From: Chondrilla cf. caribensis
Lineage: Eukaryota; Porifera; Demospongiae; Chondrillida; Chondrillidae
Direction of reading: 5' to 3'
NCBI GenBank assembly: GCA_964020155.1
Contig: OZ026564.1
Span: 2,615,723-2,679,722 of the forward strand
Length of the DNA: 64,000 nucleotides
Made by a program: the position numbers and the translations under genes. The notes under the pieces were generated by a model. The model was not told the origin of the DNA and did not search any database. It saw nothing but the letters and a program-made list of their open reading frames with translations. Position 1 is the first letter of the stretch; every line of letters starts with the position of its first letter. Of the stretch, positions 23,779-57,989 are shown in pieces.

Positions 23779-24384
23779 GCTTCCTCCAACCACGTTTATG
23801 TTGACACCAAGTATAGTCGAGTGTTGATGTTTAAGTGTGGAATTCAAATTCTCAAATATGAGAACCTACTTTGTATTATATTAGATTGCAGTGGTTCATT
23901 GTTGATCAGAGGTTGATTCTCTTGGCCACCTTTGTAGACAGACATTTAGAAAGGTATTCTGCAAATCATTTACTCTATTTACTGAACTTTAAACTTGAAC
24001 CTTAAACAATATACTTACATACTAACATATAATATGAATAATACATCACAGCAAACATACACGTAGATATGTAAGTGCGTGTATGTATGTTTGCATGCAC
24101 ACCTAAACACTCCTGATTACGAAGATCTACACAATATAATATATAAACATGTAACACAATTACATAATACTTACATAAATGTATGTCAAATGTGCCATTG
24201 TATGTACGTACATTATGTCCCCACCCCAACAAGAAGAGAGGAAGAGGGACGGTCTAGCTGGCTAGGTTAGCATGCATGCACAAATGGCACCCAACATATG
24301 TATCTACAGAACTATCATAACGTTTCAAGATAAGGACTCAATTCAGTAAATCTGCAAACTTCGCACTATTTAAAGAGACCAAGA

Positions 24385-24598
<214 letters not shown>

Positions 24599-25138
24599 TT
24601 TTCATATTCTGCGTATTTTTGGTGATTCATGGAGTTCCTCCAATTTGTAGTAATTCCCCTGTATCCTCCCTCTTCTACCTTGAGGCTGGAGACCACTTCT
24701 ATAGGAAACAATTAACCTAGGAACATTTGTATCTTCAGCATGTGTTAATAGTTGATCTTGAACCTCGGTATATGTAGTATTTGTGAACAGTAACATTGAT
24801 CTCGTGGTATGTGTAGTACGTATCAATCAATCTAGGAGCCTTGGTATATACAGTTTGTGTGAACCCTAGTAGCCTGAGTACAGGGCTGGTAATAAATCAT
24901 TACAGAGTAAAGAAAGTGGAAGAATTAGCATTTTATCAATGCTGGTTGTGCATGTCACAGTTGTAAGAACATTCTTTTTCACTGGTTGCATTGAATTCCT
25001 TGCAAGGAGAAGGAGAAAAGGGGAATTACCCATCCCTCACCTGAACACAGCCATTTTGTGCATGCAATAATGTTGATTTTTTAATTATTTTTTGTACGTA
25101 AGTAGGCACATAATAAAGTAAATATGATGTGTATGACT

Positions 25139-25146
25139 GTGTGTGT

Positions 25147-25198
<52 letters not shown>
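25139..25198. repeat. GT microsatellite
   Basis: About 60 bases of GT, equivalent in position to 5577-5670 but without the TTGTG interruptions. Confidence 0.85.
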
Positions 25199-25201
<3 letters not shown>

Positions 25202-27097
25202 AATAGACATACTGTGAAATTACTGATTTGGGCTTGTGTTAATGTGTTTACATACGTACCCGTGTACAGTGGAGCTTAGTATGTACATACATACATACGT
25301 ATCTAACTATGTGTATAAATAGTACATGCACCCCATGGATGTGGTTGTCTGTTGTCCATACACCTGCAATCTTTGTGTTTTTGTACTTTAGCTCTTTGTC
25401 TTCTCCATTCACTTCACTGCAGGTCTCTACTGAGGGCTACAGCTAAAAACTCCATTGCCATGTGTACACCTATCCTATAGCTAGCTAGTACTGCTTATGT
25501 TCGCAAGAATTGCGATATGTTGTCTCGATTAGCTGTTGTCTCCATTCTCTGTAACCCGATATCCAGAACTCCATACTTGCAGTCCGTCACAAACTCATGG
25601 AAAAATGACTGCCAAACCAAAGCCTGTTGTGGACTATTTGAACGTGTCTATATAGCATGAATACCCACAATTGTCTGGAGAAGAACTAGGTTTACTGCAT
25701 GGATGGTTCAAAACTAATTCCACCATTATTCTCTAGTCACTTCACATAAAAGTTTATCGCCGGGTGAACAAACATCAAGAAACGTTGACGACACCCAATG
25801 TAGCCATAGACGCTCTATCGTCACAGAAGAACCAAAACAGAAATAAGCCAACTCAAATATCATTGGTGAGACTCAGTACTCATTTGTTCTAGTATATTGT
25901 TACTATTGGTTGTTCTGTCATGCAAAAAATATGGTATGTTGCAAAATTTGGACCTAGGACAATTATTTTGATCATGAGATGCGAGAATTAAATTCCTCCG
26001 AATGAATTTAAACTTTTCATGACAGTCCCAAGCCATCCACAAGTCCCCAATTTGATGTGTCTGAATTTTGTTTTCTACTCTAGCTTAACTGTAACCCCTG
26101 TAAACCAATATGCCATGCACACTCAACCATGAACTTCAATCAGCCTTCATGTGTGAAATCTCTTCAATTGCACCAATTTTATTTATCCGTTCAAGTGGTT
26201 CATCAGTCTTATTTATTGTGCATATTGTATATTTGTGTATTGAGGATTATTCTCCTAGAATGGATGCAAAATTGCCCACAGCTTATTAAGTACATGCATA
26301 CATTTGTGCTCGTGGTGTCTTGCAGTACTTTAATAGATCCTCCAATATATATCACATGTACGTAGAAGGTCGATAACGAATTATATTACATATATTCAGA
26401 CATTTTTGTGCCTTGATAATGTGACCAATATGACCTAGTCGAACAAGAGTCATTTCCCCACGAAATTCAAGCAAGGGGACTCCCCATAATTATAATGTAA
26501 TCGAAATGTTTAAGTACTTACTAAACCACCTCCAAAAGTATAATGTTCCACTATCACTGTGTTAATATTGACATTGTCTTAATGATCCAAGGTTGCTGTA
26601 AGTTCGCAAGTATTTTAATATATACTCATGTGCATACGTACGTATGTACAATGGATTAAGGTTTCTTGCCCAGAGTACACAATACTTTTGGACATGTGTG
26701 TCCAGTACAAGCTCACATAAGATATCTATGCATATTCATATGAGTAAGATAATTATGCATAAAGATATAATAATACATGTTATTAATTCCCAACATCCCA
26801 TCCTTGGATGAGAATGACAGCATTGTAGATTAGGTTTTGTCTTGCTTACATGCTCTTATTATTGCTGTTGTAATTGCTGTTATTATTAATTCACTATCAT
26901 TTATTTGTTGACTTATGTATACTAATTATCATTATTATATCATTATATTATAATAATTATTCATCATTATTATAGTAATAATTCAGATAGATAACTACTA
27001 ATCTATTGCATACCGGTAAGCAACCATTTTATCAATAATAGACCATCATTATTGGTTATAATTGATTACAGTAATGGTGATTAAATAATAAAGTTGT

Positions 27098-27103
27098 TTT
27101 AAT
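27098..27103 (-). terminator. Possible polyadenylation signal of copy 4
   Basis: ATTAAA on the minus strand, about 95 bases after the stop codon of copy 4, at the same place as in copies 2 and 6. Confidence 0.3.
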
Positions 27104-27197
27104 TTTGTTCCTAAAGACAACAATGTTGCAATGTGCTTATGCATTATAAGTATGCATGAGAATGCAGTCAGTATTGATTCAAAGTGTTCAAACATCT

Positions 27198-47249
<20,052 letters not shown>

Positions 47250-47332
47250 AGTGCCTGTAGTGGTAGTGTGGACACTCACTACACTTGCTAGGATGCTGGC
47301 CCTTCGGACTGTACTGGAGCTGATTCTGGAGG

Positions 47333-47340
47333 TTTTTATA
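47333..47340 (-). promoter_or_regulatory. TATA box of copy 4
   Basis: TATAAAAA on the minus strand, 84-91 bases before the ATG at 47249. The sequence beyond it matches the upstream region of copy 2, not that of the short copies. Confidence 0.6.
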
Positions 47341-49193
47341 GATTCATGGTGAATAATAATGAGTTATGTAAGAGCCGTCAAACATTGTTATGATTGTTTG
47401 TGTGAGGAATATGGGATCATATTACATGTGCTAATTGCAATTATCCTCCTTTCCCAGTCCCTGAATATCACACAATATGCTATATCTTGACTGTTAAAAA
47501 TAATGTAGGTTTGCGAAAAGTGGAAAGGATCAATATGGCTCTCCTTCCTAGTAGCTGACCATGGATATAGTTGAATCAAATGCATACGTAACCTGCTGAT
47601 CTGCTGTAGTTGTTCATGTGGATGTGAGCTGCCTAAGTACTCGTGGATTCAAAGCAATCAGCCCATTCTAATTCTCCACCAAACAGAATGCACTCAACCA
47701 CTGAAAATTTCACATGAATTGGATGCTTCGTGCTATATTATTATGGTGTAGTATGGTATCTGTGGTTGTATAGGCCAGTCTTACTGACACTGTCTCACCA
47801 CAGAATCAATGGAATGCGTACATAATTAATTAAATTGCAGGGAAAATTTATAACATTAGTCTAACAGTATGAGTAAGTTATGTGGAAATATTATATATAC
47901 TATGATGATATATGTCCATTGTTGGGATTTTGTGTTCCAATGTCCACATCCTAGTCAATCATCCACTTAGTGGAGAAGTAACATGGGTATGGATCTGCAT
48001 TTGTCGTGCTACTGTTGTAGCACCACTTAGTCTAAAAGAATTGACAGCTATTTTAAGAAACACACTCTGTAGCTGTTACAGGACATATGTAAACTGTGTA
48101 CGTACACATTTGTATGTATGTGTTGTACATATTATGTGTACACTTACATCTCTGTAACAAACCTGTGGTAACTCAGTACAATTACTTTTACATTCAGACA
48201 ATTAGTATTGGATTAGTGTACACACCATATTGTGGAACAAATGACTTCAAAGTAACTTTCCTGTTGTCCCATTTTTGGCAGTGTATCAAATTTGTGCATG
48301 TGTTACAGTTGGTGTGTAGATTTGATTAGCACATGGGTAGATTTAATTAGCACAATGTCTTGTGTAGATTTTTGTAGCTACATTATGTGCAGACTCACTT
48401 ATGTACATACGGATGTGCACTGTACCCCATTATCAACAGATACCTGTACCAAGGTTTGAACCATTGATGTCCTAAGCTGTGGGTAGTCTCCATAGAATAA
48501 CTTGATTATCTCGTGCATTTGCTAGGCTGTGGGTAGTCTCCATACAAAAACTTAATAATTATTGTGATAATTATCTGGTGCATTTGATCTGGATGCACTA
48601 GTGTGTTCATTCGGGCAAAACAAAATTTCCTTCGGGGATGGGGTGGTCGAACGAGGACATTTGCCCCTGCTTGTAAGTGATGCCCAACCCCCAGAAATTC
48701 ATTTGTATATGTGACTGCAATAACCTCGATAATTGTGTTTGTCCCGCTTTTCCCAGAACATACTCATGTCTCCTCTTGCCTACCTTTCCTCAAAGAGACC
48801 CAGTGAAAACATACCTACATGTACAGTACATGCAAACAAACACTTCATCATGTACATCATCACATATGTACAGCATGTATGTATGTATAGAAAATTATTG
48901 TGCAGGTTTTAGTACCATCATTAAATGCATTCATTACAGTTTTTGATGCGATATTCACTCTTTCTCAGTGTGTAATTTGAAATGGTACTAATTTTGGCCA
49001 ATGTATTGCATAATAATATTTGATTCATGTTTATAGGAAAATATAGTGTTACAATTCTGTCAATAATATAGGTATTGGGTGATTATAGTCTGATCCTATA
49101 GTGATAAAGATACATAAATCTGGATAGTTATGATAGGTTTGGTAGCTATTCTTGTGTGAGAGATATTAATAGTGGTTTAAATCCTTCACATCT
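47341..49193. other. Intergenic region upstream of copy 4, downstream of copy 5
   Basis: A near-identical copy of 17320-19108. A stretch of about 70 bases near 48500-48590 is a local duplication (CTGTGGGTAGTCTCCATA twice) not seen in the left copy. I see no gene in it. Confidence 0.6.
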
Positions 49194-50394
49194 TCACTCA
49201 GAACATTGATTTTCTTTGAACTGGGAGTAGCTGAAGTGAGGATCAAACAATTCCTCCACTTCATAATCTGTGAACTTCCCTTCAATCACAGGAGACCCAT
49301 CTTGAGTTCCCGCATAGAGGCAAGGCGTCTTCTGCTGGTCCCAAGTGATTGGATAGTAACTCCCAGTGAATTCCCTCAGATGATCAGAGGAGTGGACGAT
49401 GACCTGGTATTTTCTCCCAATGATGGCACGTTTACGTTCTATAGCTTTGATCTCAACAGGAGTGTTCCAGAATTGCCCTGCGTGTGAGGTAATTGTGTGA
49501 ACCAAATGCCTGTCTACACGCATGTGTATAGACATACATATGTACTTATGTACAATGATACCGAGTTACCTCATGTATACAATGGATATTTTATATCTAC
49601 TGTACATATGTATACCTAATGGTAGTCCTGTACATATTGATGGCATTTAATCATAATGTGTGCACTGTATTATGCATAATAATATTAGGCTGACGGTATA
49701 CCTATGTACTGTACATTTGTACATGCTGTGCATACATACAGTGGAAACTCCCAATTGCAACCCTGAATTGAGAGAACCTCTTATTATAGGGACGTTACGT
49801 ACATACACACATGCATGTATGTATGTATGCTACAAGGCTGTACAAACACATACTAAATAGTATACATTATGTAGTGATGCTCCTTGAACTCACCAATCAA
49901 CCCATGAGATGATGGTGATAGGCCATTTCCATCAACAATGATGAATTTGATCATGTCAGCATCATTCATGAAGTGGAACGTAATCCAGAATACCATTTTC
50001 TGTCCCTTACAATTTGGTACAGACACTCTTACTTTGTCACCCAACTTTATTACTGATATTCCCCTTCCCGTCCAAGTGCGTTTTTTCATTTGCATGTCAT
50101 TGATGGTGACTTTCTTCCCTTCGAGGTCCGTCTGTATCTTGTGACACCTCCCATCATAGTCTTTGGCGACGATGCCAATCCTTGCCATGATGTTCCCAAC
50201 CTTTGGATTGGATGCCAGTTTGAGGTGAGTATTGACCAACACACACTGATCGGACACCAAGTTGTAGATCTTGTCTTCTCTCCCATGTACTTCGTAGCAA
50301 AGATCCCACTGCTTGTCTTCCTTTGAGAACTGAGAGAGCATTTTCTTATTGATACTGAGGGGCACAGTAAACATGGGGTCTCCATCAATATTAC
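49194..50394 (-). other. Copy 5: ITIH-C-like domain, reading frame intact
   Basis: Exons 50394-49894 and 49477-49194, differing from copy 3 by only a few residues (REFTGSYY for RKFTGSYY, SYSQFKENQ for SYSLFKENQ). The donor is GATTG|GTGAG instead of GATTG|GTAAG. Confidence 0.75.
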
Positions 50395-51580
50395 CTGCAA
50401 TGTAATATAAATCCAATATAATAATAACATATATAATATATATAATAACAATAACATTAACAATAATAATACAATACAATATAAATGCACATGTGTGTAA
50501 ATTGTCCAGGTCTAAGTCATGATTGGTGATTGTAGCATACGTATATGTTTACACTTGTAAGATTATGAACTTTGTTACACTTTCAGTGATAAGCCGTGAT
50601 CACAGTATATTTGAGCTCTGGCCTAAATAGACTTTGTATTATCCTATTTATGTCCATATTATTTGAGGTTAGTATGTACAGTGTGTAACTTTGATATTCG
50701 AGCTAATTTTGATTAATCTGTTCATAATTCAACTTGTACATTGTTGTAATCAGAGAATACTTGCTATACACTTATACATACGCATGTACTCATGTACATT
50801 TTGTACATACACATGTATGTGTGTATGTATGTACATCTTATGTAATACTATGTATGCATGTACGTATGTATGTATGACATGTACATCGTATTATAAGATT
50901 GAATTCTCACCATCTTGGATTGTTATTTGAGCCATAGAATTGCTACCAGGCACAAAAGGTACACCTCCATTGTCAGGTGGCATAATTTGTAGTTGGAATC
51001 TTTCAGGTCCTTCTTCTACACCATCATCAATGACAGGTATGTCTATACAAGCCACCTTCTCCCCTTCTCCAAAGAACACTTCATATGGCCCATCCTGGTA
51101 GTCATCTGGAGAACCTAAATTGCATTGTAAAGATCGTGAATGAGATTGTAGTATTTTGTATGATTTCATATGTACATATGTACTGTGTGTATAATACAAT
51201 GTTGTGGTATTTGGAGTCCTGGTTTTCTTAATACATGTATACATAATACGTATAACATCATAGTATATGTGTCCCTTACTGGCACTTCTATTGGAGTGAG
51301 GTCTGTTTCCTATTTGAACTGTGAATTCCTCCTCGCATTTTCTGTTGTGCTCCAGGCAAACTCTGACTCTAGTCTCGTTTTCAAATACCTCCATTTCAGT
51401 AGACTCGAAGTTGACTTGGAACGCTGTACATGCACAGAGATATTATGTTTGTGTGTGAATTACCATGATTTTGATAATGATCATCCAACGTACATAGGTA
51501 CATATATGCCGTATGTAGGGACTGGTATGTACTATGTTACAATTGTACCGACATTTTACTTCTCTTCATGTACACATATA

Positions 51581-52360
51581 CGGTACGGATCAAAAAAAAA
51601 ACTAAACGTTACCGGATAAAAGTTACCTGTTAATACGGTAACAGTTAACGCTTTTCGGTTAAAAGTTACCTGATTTCTGGTAACCGTTAACCGATAACCG
51701 TTAACGGATAACCGTCAATGGTACGTTATAAATTTTTAATCGTTGAAAATTAAGGTCTTAAAATATCGAAGGCGAGTGTTTGAGCAACGATTCAAAAGCA
51801 CAAAAGGCATGGGAACATCTCTCCGTCTTCCTGGATCTAGTAGACCGACTCTTCGACGGATCGTTCGTGAGTTACGCAATTCGCAGCTGTTATTTAGTAA
51901 TATAGACTTGCGTACCAATGATTACGCAATGAAACAAGTAATTCGAGTTTAAAAACTCGTGGGGCTGCCGCCCCCCGCACTCGAATTACTTGGCGTCTTT
52001 GTTAGGTTTAGAAGAACCTTCGCTGAAGTTATTACGTTCGGCGGAGCTTCAGCGCACGAATTCTAGCCCAATTTCAAATTGTCAGCGTTCGAAATCGGCC
52101 ATCTTTATTTCGCGCAATATAAATTCTAATATAAATTCATTGTTGCGGTTACGCGTAGGAACACATATTATATATATATCTATCTATATATCTATCGGAC
52201 GAGCGTTACATACCGGAAGTCGAAATGAAAACAATATAGGGGCTGCCGCAGGCAGCCCCTAAAAACTACCGGTAACGGTTAACGGATAACGGTTAACCGT
52301 TAACTGTTAACTGAAAAACGGTAAAGGAGATTACCGTTTGGTTTATTTTGAACCGTACTG
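51581..52360. mobile_element. 780-bp TA-flanked insertion with inverted ends (Tc1/mariner-like MITE)
   Basis: The left end reads CGGTACGGATCAAAA and the right end, inverted, CAGTACGGTTCAAAA. Both sides are flanked by TA (51579-51580 and 52361-52362). Copy 3 carries the empty site with one TA (ACACATATACGTAGCTG near 21500). Inside the ends are arrays of GTTAACGG-type repeats in opposite orientations, and a second inverted repeat of 14 bases at 51935-51948/51979-51992. GC-richer sequence and short open frames in the middle show no transposase motif, so it appears non-autonomous. Confidence 0.75.
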
Positions 52361-52829
52361 TACATAGCTGTGGTGATCATGACAATTGTGCATCTATGTA
52401 CATGCGTATGTATTGCACATCTGTGTATGCTTCAATATCTCTTAAAGCCTTGATGCATTGCCAGATACATACACTTGCACACATGTACATATATCTCCTA
52501 GTGTTAGTTTCACGGTAGAAATTACTGGAGTCATTCGAAACTTCGATCTGTCTTGTTGTGATCAATATGTAGGCTGTGATCAATACGTAGGCATATCAGT
52601 ACGTAGGCATACGGTACGTACGGTAGGCGGTACGTAAGCATGTAGCTATTGTACTGTGGATATACGTAAGTTGGTAAAATCATTCCACAGACACTAGAGC
52701 TGTAGTTATGATCCACTATGATTTGATTATTGCACCTAATGATCTATAATTAAAGGTAATTTCCACAGTTACTTGTATTACCATGCTCTCACACTTGCAC
52801 ATGAATGTTTGCTGTATGTATGGGCTCAC

Positions 52830-54011
52830 TGTCATCGTCCTTGATGGTCACTGCAGCTCTGTCTGCACTACCGAGTTTAACACCTAAACTGGCTGCTTCG
52901 TCTGGAAGACGGAGATTTCCAAAGAAGTTTTCATCGCACTCATCCATATTGTCATCCATTATCGGGATCATGATGGTTACTTCCGTTTCACCAGATGGAA
53001 ACTCAACTGGATATAGTCCAATAGCATAGTCACCAGTATCTATATTGTATACAGTATATACGTACATGTATGTTTTATGATGTACATATTTGTACCATAC
53101 AGATGCATCCTTACAGTGTGAGTGTATATTCACCTAGGGAGACACTTTCCTAGCAAGCATACAATGGCACTCACCAACTGCACTTCCATCCTGTGTGTCC
53201 ACCATTACAGTGTATGGAGTTGAACTGGGTGCACTAGCCTTCACAGTGAGAATAGCAAATCCATCGTCCTCATTGACAGTATAGGACACCGGATCAAAGT
53301 CAATGATTATTTTCGCATCATCATCATTGATGGTAGCTGTTGCTTCATTATCCTCTCCCACTTCGACTCCAATTTCAGCAGCAGATTCAGGAATGGTCAA
53401 CATGGCTGTGAAAACTTCCTCTGTTGAAATTTATCATTATCAATTAAGGGAATCACGAAGGTGACATTGTACCTCCCTTCCTTGTAATTGGTATTGTCAT
53501 CTGAGCAGTAGTGCTCCCGGCCTCAAAGAAGACCTCATATCTCCCTCCATTGAAGTCTTCACCGCCTGTCAAAGTGTTTTCATTCATTCAATTATACAAT
53601 TGTATTGTCAGCAATAGGGTATAATTGTTTGATTACATTTGGTGAACTCACCAACAGCTGTTCCATCATTTGTGTTCACATAGACTGTGTAATCAGTGTC
53701 TTTAGCACTATTAGCTGTCAGTGTGAGGGTCACCAGTCCATCTCCCTCATCAACTCTGTACTGAGTTGGAGAGAAGTTGACTTTAACATCTGGCTCCACA
53801 TCGTCATCTTCGATGTTCACTGTAGCCTGGTTGTCTTCTCCGGCTCTTATACCATAACTTTGTGCCATTTCAGAGATGGACAGTGTTCCAAAGAAGTTCT
53901 CAGTGCCTTCTCCAAACTCCTCATCATCAATGATAGGAATGGACACGGTAGCTGTGGTCTCCCCAGCTGCAAACACAACATCATATTCCCCTCCTTCATA
54001 GTCACTTCCAC
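52830..54011 (-). other. Copy 5: Calx-beta exons, one frameshifted
   Basis: 54011-53652 is open (IPIIDDEEFGEGTENFF, YRVDEGDGLVTLTLT). 53565-53175 contains two overlapping second-halves (FNGGRYEVFFEAGSTTAQ then YKEGRYNVTFVIPLIDND) in different frames, followed after a missing base by the normal AMLTIPESAAEIG frame. 53039-52830 is open (IPIMDDNMDECDENFF). Confidence 0.7.
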
Positions 54012-55972
54012 CTATTGATGAAATAAATTCATAGAACAAATTTTATGTACCCTTATGTACAGACATATGTATGTATATGCACACATGTACAGGTGTGGTG
54101 TTTATCACCTCTAGTCCTCTTCGGTGTTCACTCTAGCCTAGCCCTCTTCTCCGACCCTAACACCATAACTCTGCACTTACACTGTACTTGTGCACATGCG
54201 GTACATTCATACATGTTGGCTAACGAGTTGTAATGTAATGAATTTTACAGAGTGCACACCAATGCAGCTTATGCAGGTACTCATAAATGTAATTATGGTT
54301 ATGTTACAATGAGTTCATATTACATTATGATGTCATTATGAAAAAATTACAATACGTACAATATGCGTTTTGATATGTAATTTACGATTTTGCTAGGATT
54401 TAGTTACAATGTCATTGTAATTGCAATGCAGCAAGCATTCATTACCATATCTATAACACGTGTCTAACCATGTGCATCATGTTCAATGTTTAATGCTCAG
54501 GTATAATTGTTGTATTGATGTGACCTTATGTCATTATTAGGTTCAACTACCTCCTTTATAATATTTAAGCTTATTTTTTCACTCATGTGGCTCAAACAGT
54601 ACACTTTAGGTAGCAAAAAGGCTCCAATAGCAATAGCAATTTGACTTCAAACCTGATTAAGTTTGTGAAGCTTTTGTAGTGAGTAAATAGAAGGAAGGCT
54701 AGCACATGTGACAATCATGTGATGCAGTCAACCTATACTTTAGATACAGACAACACTTTCAAGTGTCGTCGTGGAAACGTAACATGACATATTTCTGTAT
54801 ACTGTTACATTGAATGCTTTCTTATGGGTGCTAGACGGAACACCACGGTTTGTGAGGCTGTGTCCAGATATTTTTGATATCATACCACCATGCCACCAGT
54901 AGCTGATCCATCACCTGTGGTGACTTGAACCGAATATTCCATGTACAAAACACCCGAGGTGACAGGAGTGAGTATGGCTTCTCCGTCACCCTCATTGTAG
55001 GTATAATTAACTGATGCCGTTTGAACACTACAGGTTGGTCCTGGCTATTAGTAGAAGAACTCTCCACAAATATCAAGGTGTAGTCATTTCTGTACTGTCC
55101 AAGAGGTGGGATCATTATCATGAAATGATCGGTTGGAACTGCTTCGACAAACGAGTGTCCAAGAGATATTTGCACAACCGCAATGGATAGGCTTACTTCA
55201 AGCGTGCAAAAGCGATCAGAATGGATGAACAACTATCTGAACTGCCCTTCATTGAGGCTGAACGAATCTTTCTGTACACTGGATCCAGACCTGTCCACAC
55301 AATTGAAATCGACCGTATCTCTGCTTGCTACAATCTTGTAGCCATCTTGTTCCCATAGAAGAAGTGGTACAAGCACAAATTTGAATCCGAATGTTTCAGG
55401 AGCTGCAGGTGGCAGCTGTTCTGTGAGGTGATCACATGCAGTTACGTTGGAGGGAAGGAATTCACACTGGTGTCCTGTGATGAAGGTGATTGGGTTATTG
55501 GAGGATATTTTAGATCCAGTCAGATCCTCTCTTGCTCTCAGTAGTATGGTGAAGCCTTTAGCTAGTGGGTTGGAAGAGTACGATCTTCCTGGTTGAAACC
55601 TCAATCCGGCTCCAATTAACAGTCCCTCTATTGTGACAGTGGGTGTCAGTGTTATGACTGTGTTATATAGAGAATGGGTGGGAATTCGGCACTGCGAGCT
55701 CCCAAGTTAGGTGGAAACATGAGGTTGAACTCATTCCCACTGTTGCTGATTCCTGTGTTTGTAGAGAGCAAGTGAGCAACTTTGAGTCAGTGATTGTACA
55801 ATACCCAACCATGTAACCAGTTCCTCACCTTGAACACTTGAAGTACTCGTCAGAAAGCACATAGCTAGCAGTACTTTGAAACCCTCCATAGTGCCTGTAG
55901 TGGTAGTGTGGACACTCACTACACTTGCTAGGATGCTGGCCCTTTGGACTGTACTGGAGCTGATTCTGGAGG

Positions 55973-55980
55973 TTCTTATA
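55973..55980 (-). promoter_or_regulatory. Altered TATA box of copy 5
   Basis: TATAAGAA at the position where the other copies have TATAAAAA, 84-91 bases before the ATG at 55889. The change may weaken the promoter of this broken copy. Confidence 0.45.
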
Positions 55981-56458
55981 GCTTCCTCCAACCACTTTTA
56001 TGTTGACACCAAGTACAATCGAGGTGTTGATGTTTGGGTGTGGAATTCAAATGCTCAAATATGAGAACCTACTTTGTATTATATTAGATTGCAGTGGCTC
56101 ATTGTCGATCAGAGGTTGATTTTTTCGGCCACCTTTGTAGACAGACATTTAGAAAGGTACTCTGCAAAATCATTTACTCTACTTACTGAACTTTGAACTT
56201 GAACATTAAACAATATACTTACATATTAACATATAATATGAATAATACATCACAGCAAGCATGCACCTAGATATGTAAGTGCATTTAAGCACACACATAC
56301 ACACAGCACACATGCACACCTAAACACTCCTGATTACGAAGATCTACACAATATGATATATAAGCACGTAACAGAATTACATATACTTACGTAAATGTAT
56401 ATCAAATGTACAATTGTATGTACATTATTTCCCCACCCCAACAACAGTGCGAGGAAGA

Positions 56459-57012
56459 GGGACGGTCTAGCTGCCTAGGTTAGCATGTATGCACTAACCA
56501 TATAGAGTATCTATGCACTGACCTACAAATGGCACCCAACATATGTATCTACAGAACATAACTTCTCAAGATAATGACTCAGCCCTCATTTTGTAAATCT
56601 GCAAACGTCGCACTATTTAAAGAGACCAAGAAAGCCCTAATCAACCACACCATTGATAATCCGTTATCAATGCTTGCATGTGCATCGGTAAAAACTTCAC
56701 TGTCTCAGATCATATATTGTTAACCACGTATGTACACAGTCTGGCTAGTTAGACCATCCCCATAAGATGCCCACAACAGAGAAAGTGGGACGGTCTAGCT
56801 GGCTAGGTTAGCATGTATGCACTGACCTACAAATAGCACCCAACATATGTATCTACAGAACTATCATAACTTTTCAAGATAAGGACTCAATTCAGTAAAT
56901 CTGCAAACTTCGCACTGTTTAAAGAGACCAGGAAAGCCCTAATTAACCACACCGTTGATAATCCGTTATCAATGCTTGCATGTGCATTGGTGAAAACTTC
57001 ACTGTCTCAGAT
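56459..57012. repeat. Tandem duplication of about 250-330 bp
   Basis: The stretch starting GGGACGGTCTAGCTG occurs at 56459 and again at 56787. Each runs through the ATGGCACCCAAC-like and TTTAAAGAGACCA blocks to ACTGTCTCAGATCA. The left and middle intergenic copies have it once. Confidence 0.75.
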
Positions 57013-57189
57013 CAAGTTGCTGCAGCTTGGGGCATCCCCTCTTCGAAGCATGATATCATATAATCCAATGCACAGTAACCATGCGGCAATACGTAGCTTG
57101 TATGGAACCATAGACCACATTCATGCTGTTGGAAACACACATAGTTGGAGCCAATGTGATGGTCGACCGTGGGACATGATCGATCTCAG
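57013..57189 (+). other. Plus-strand exon-like remnant (right copy) with splice donor
   Basis: The homologue of 4010-4200. From 57044 it reads LRSMISYNPMHSNHAAIRS and ends SWSQCDGRPWDMIDL followed by a consensus donor AG|GTAAAC. No acceptor or partner exon is evident. Family unknown. Confidence 0.3.
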
Positions 57190-57989
57190 GTAAACCATAC
57201 TAAAGCTGATTTGGTACACCGGTGCAACTTAGTCTCGCGGCACCAGACCTCATCCCTTCTATCTAGCTACGGAGGTATATTTGTGTATCGAGGATTATTG
57301 TCCTAGAATGGATGCAAAACTACCCACAGCTTAATAAGTACATACATACGTTTGTGCTCATGGTGTATTGCAGTACTTTAATGGATCCTCCAATATATAT
57401 CACGTGTACATAGAAGGTTGATAACGAATTATATAACATATATTCAGACATTTTTGTGCCTTGATCATGTGACCAACATGACCTAGTCGAATGAGAGTCA
57501 TTTTCCCCACAAAATTCAAGCAAGGGGACTCCCCATAATTATAATGTAATCAAAATGTTTGAGTACTTACTAAACCACCTCCAAAAGTATAATGTTCCAC
57601 TATCACTATGTTAATATTGACATTGTCCTAATGATCTAAGGTTGCTGTAAGTTCGAAAGTATTTTCATATATACTCAGATGTGCATATGTACGTACAATA
57701 GATTAAGGTTTCTTGCCCAGAGTACACAATACTTTTGGACATGTGTGTCCAGTACAAGCTCACATAAAATATCTATGCATATTCATATGAGTATGATAAT
57801 TATGCATAAAGATATATTAATGCATGTTATTAATTGTAATAATTATTTTTCATTAATATAGTAATAATTCAGATAGATCACTACTAATCTATAACATACC
57901 GGTAAGCAACCATTCTATCAATAACAGACCATCATTATTGGTTATAATTGATTACAGTAATGGACCAGGTGATTAAATAATAAAGTTGT

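Larger units (their letters stand above)
49194..55889 (-). pseudogene. Copy 5: short-type paralogue, N-terminal half broken, 3' exons open
   Basis: Exons: 55889-55829 (signal peptide), 55752-54897 (damaged IgGFc exon fused to half a Calx-beta repeat), 54011-53652 (open), 53565-53175 (frameshifted), 53039-52830, 51423-51280, 51114-50911, 50394-49894 and 49477-49194 (all open). The damage is the same ~370-bp deletion as in copy 3 (near 55665, giving a TAA), the TAG at 55233-55235 shared with copies 1 and 3, a fusion that is out of frame at about 55015, and a shared 1-bp deletion in 53565-53175. The last five exons encode two Calx-beta parts and a complete ITIH-like domain. A shorter product from an internal start is possible but unproven. 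Confidence 0.7.

Noticed and set aside
23529..23789. Upstream in-frame ATG giving MEEAI before the signal peptide in copies 3 and 5
   Set aside because: It lies upstream of the TATA box, it is absent in copies 2 and 4, and the peptide from MEGFK makes a proper signal sequence.
51743..51952. 69-codon plus-strand frame and a minus-strand frame inside the 780-bp insertion
   Set aside because: They are basic-rich but too short, show no transposase signature, and lie partly over an inverted repeat.
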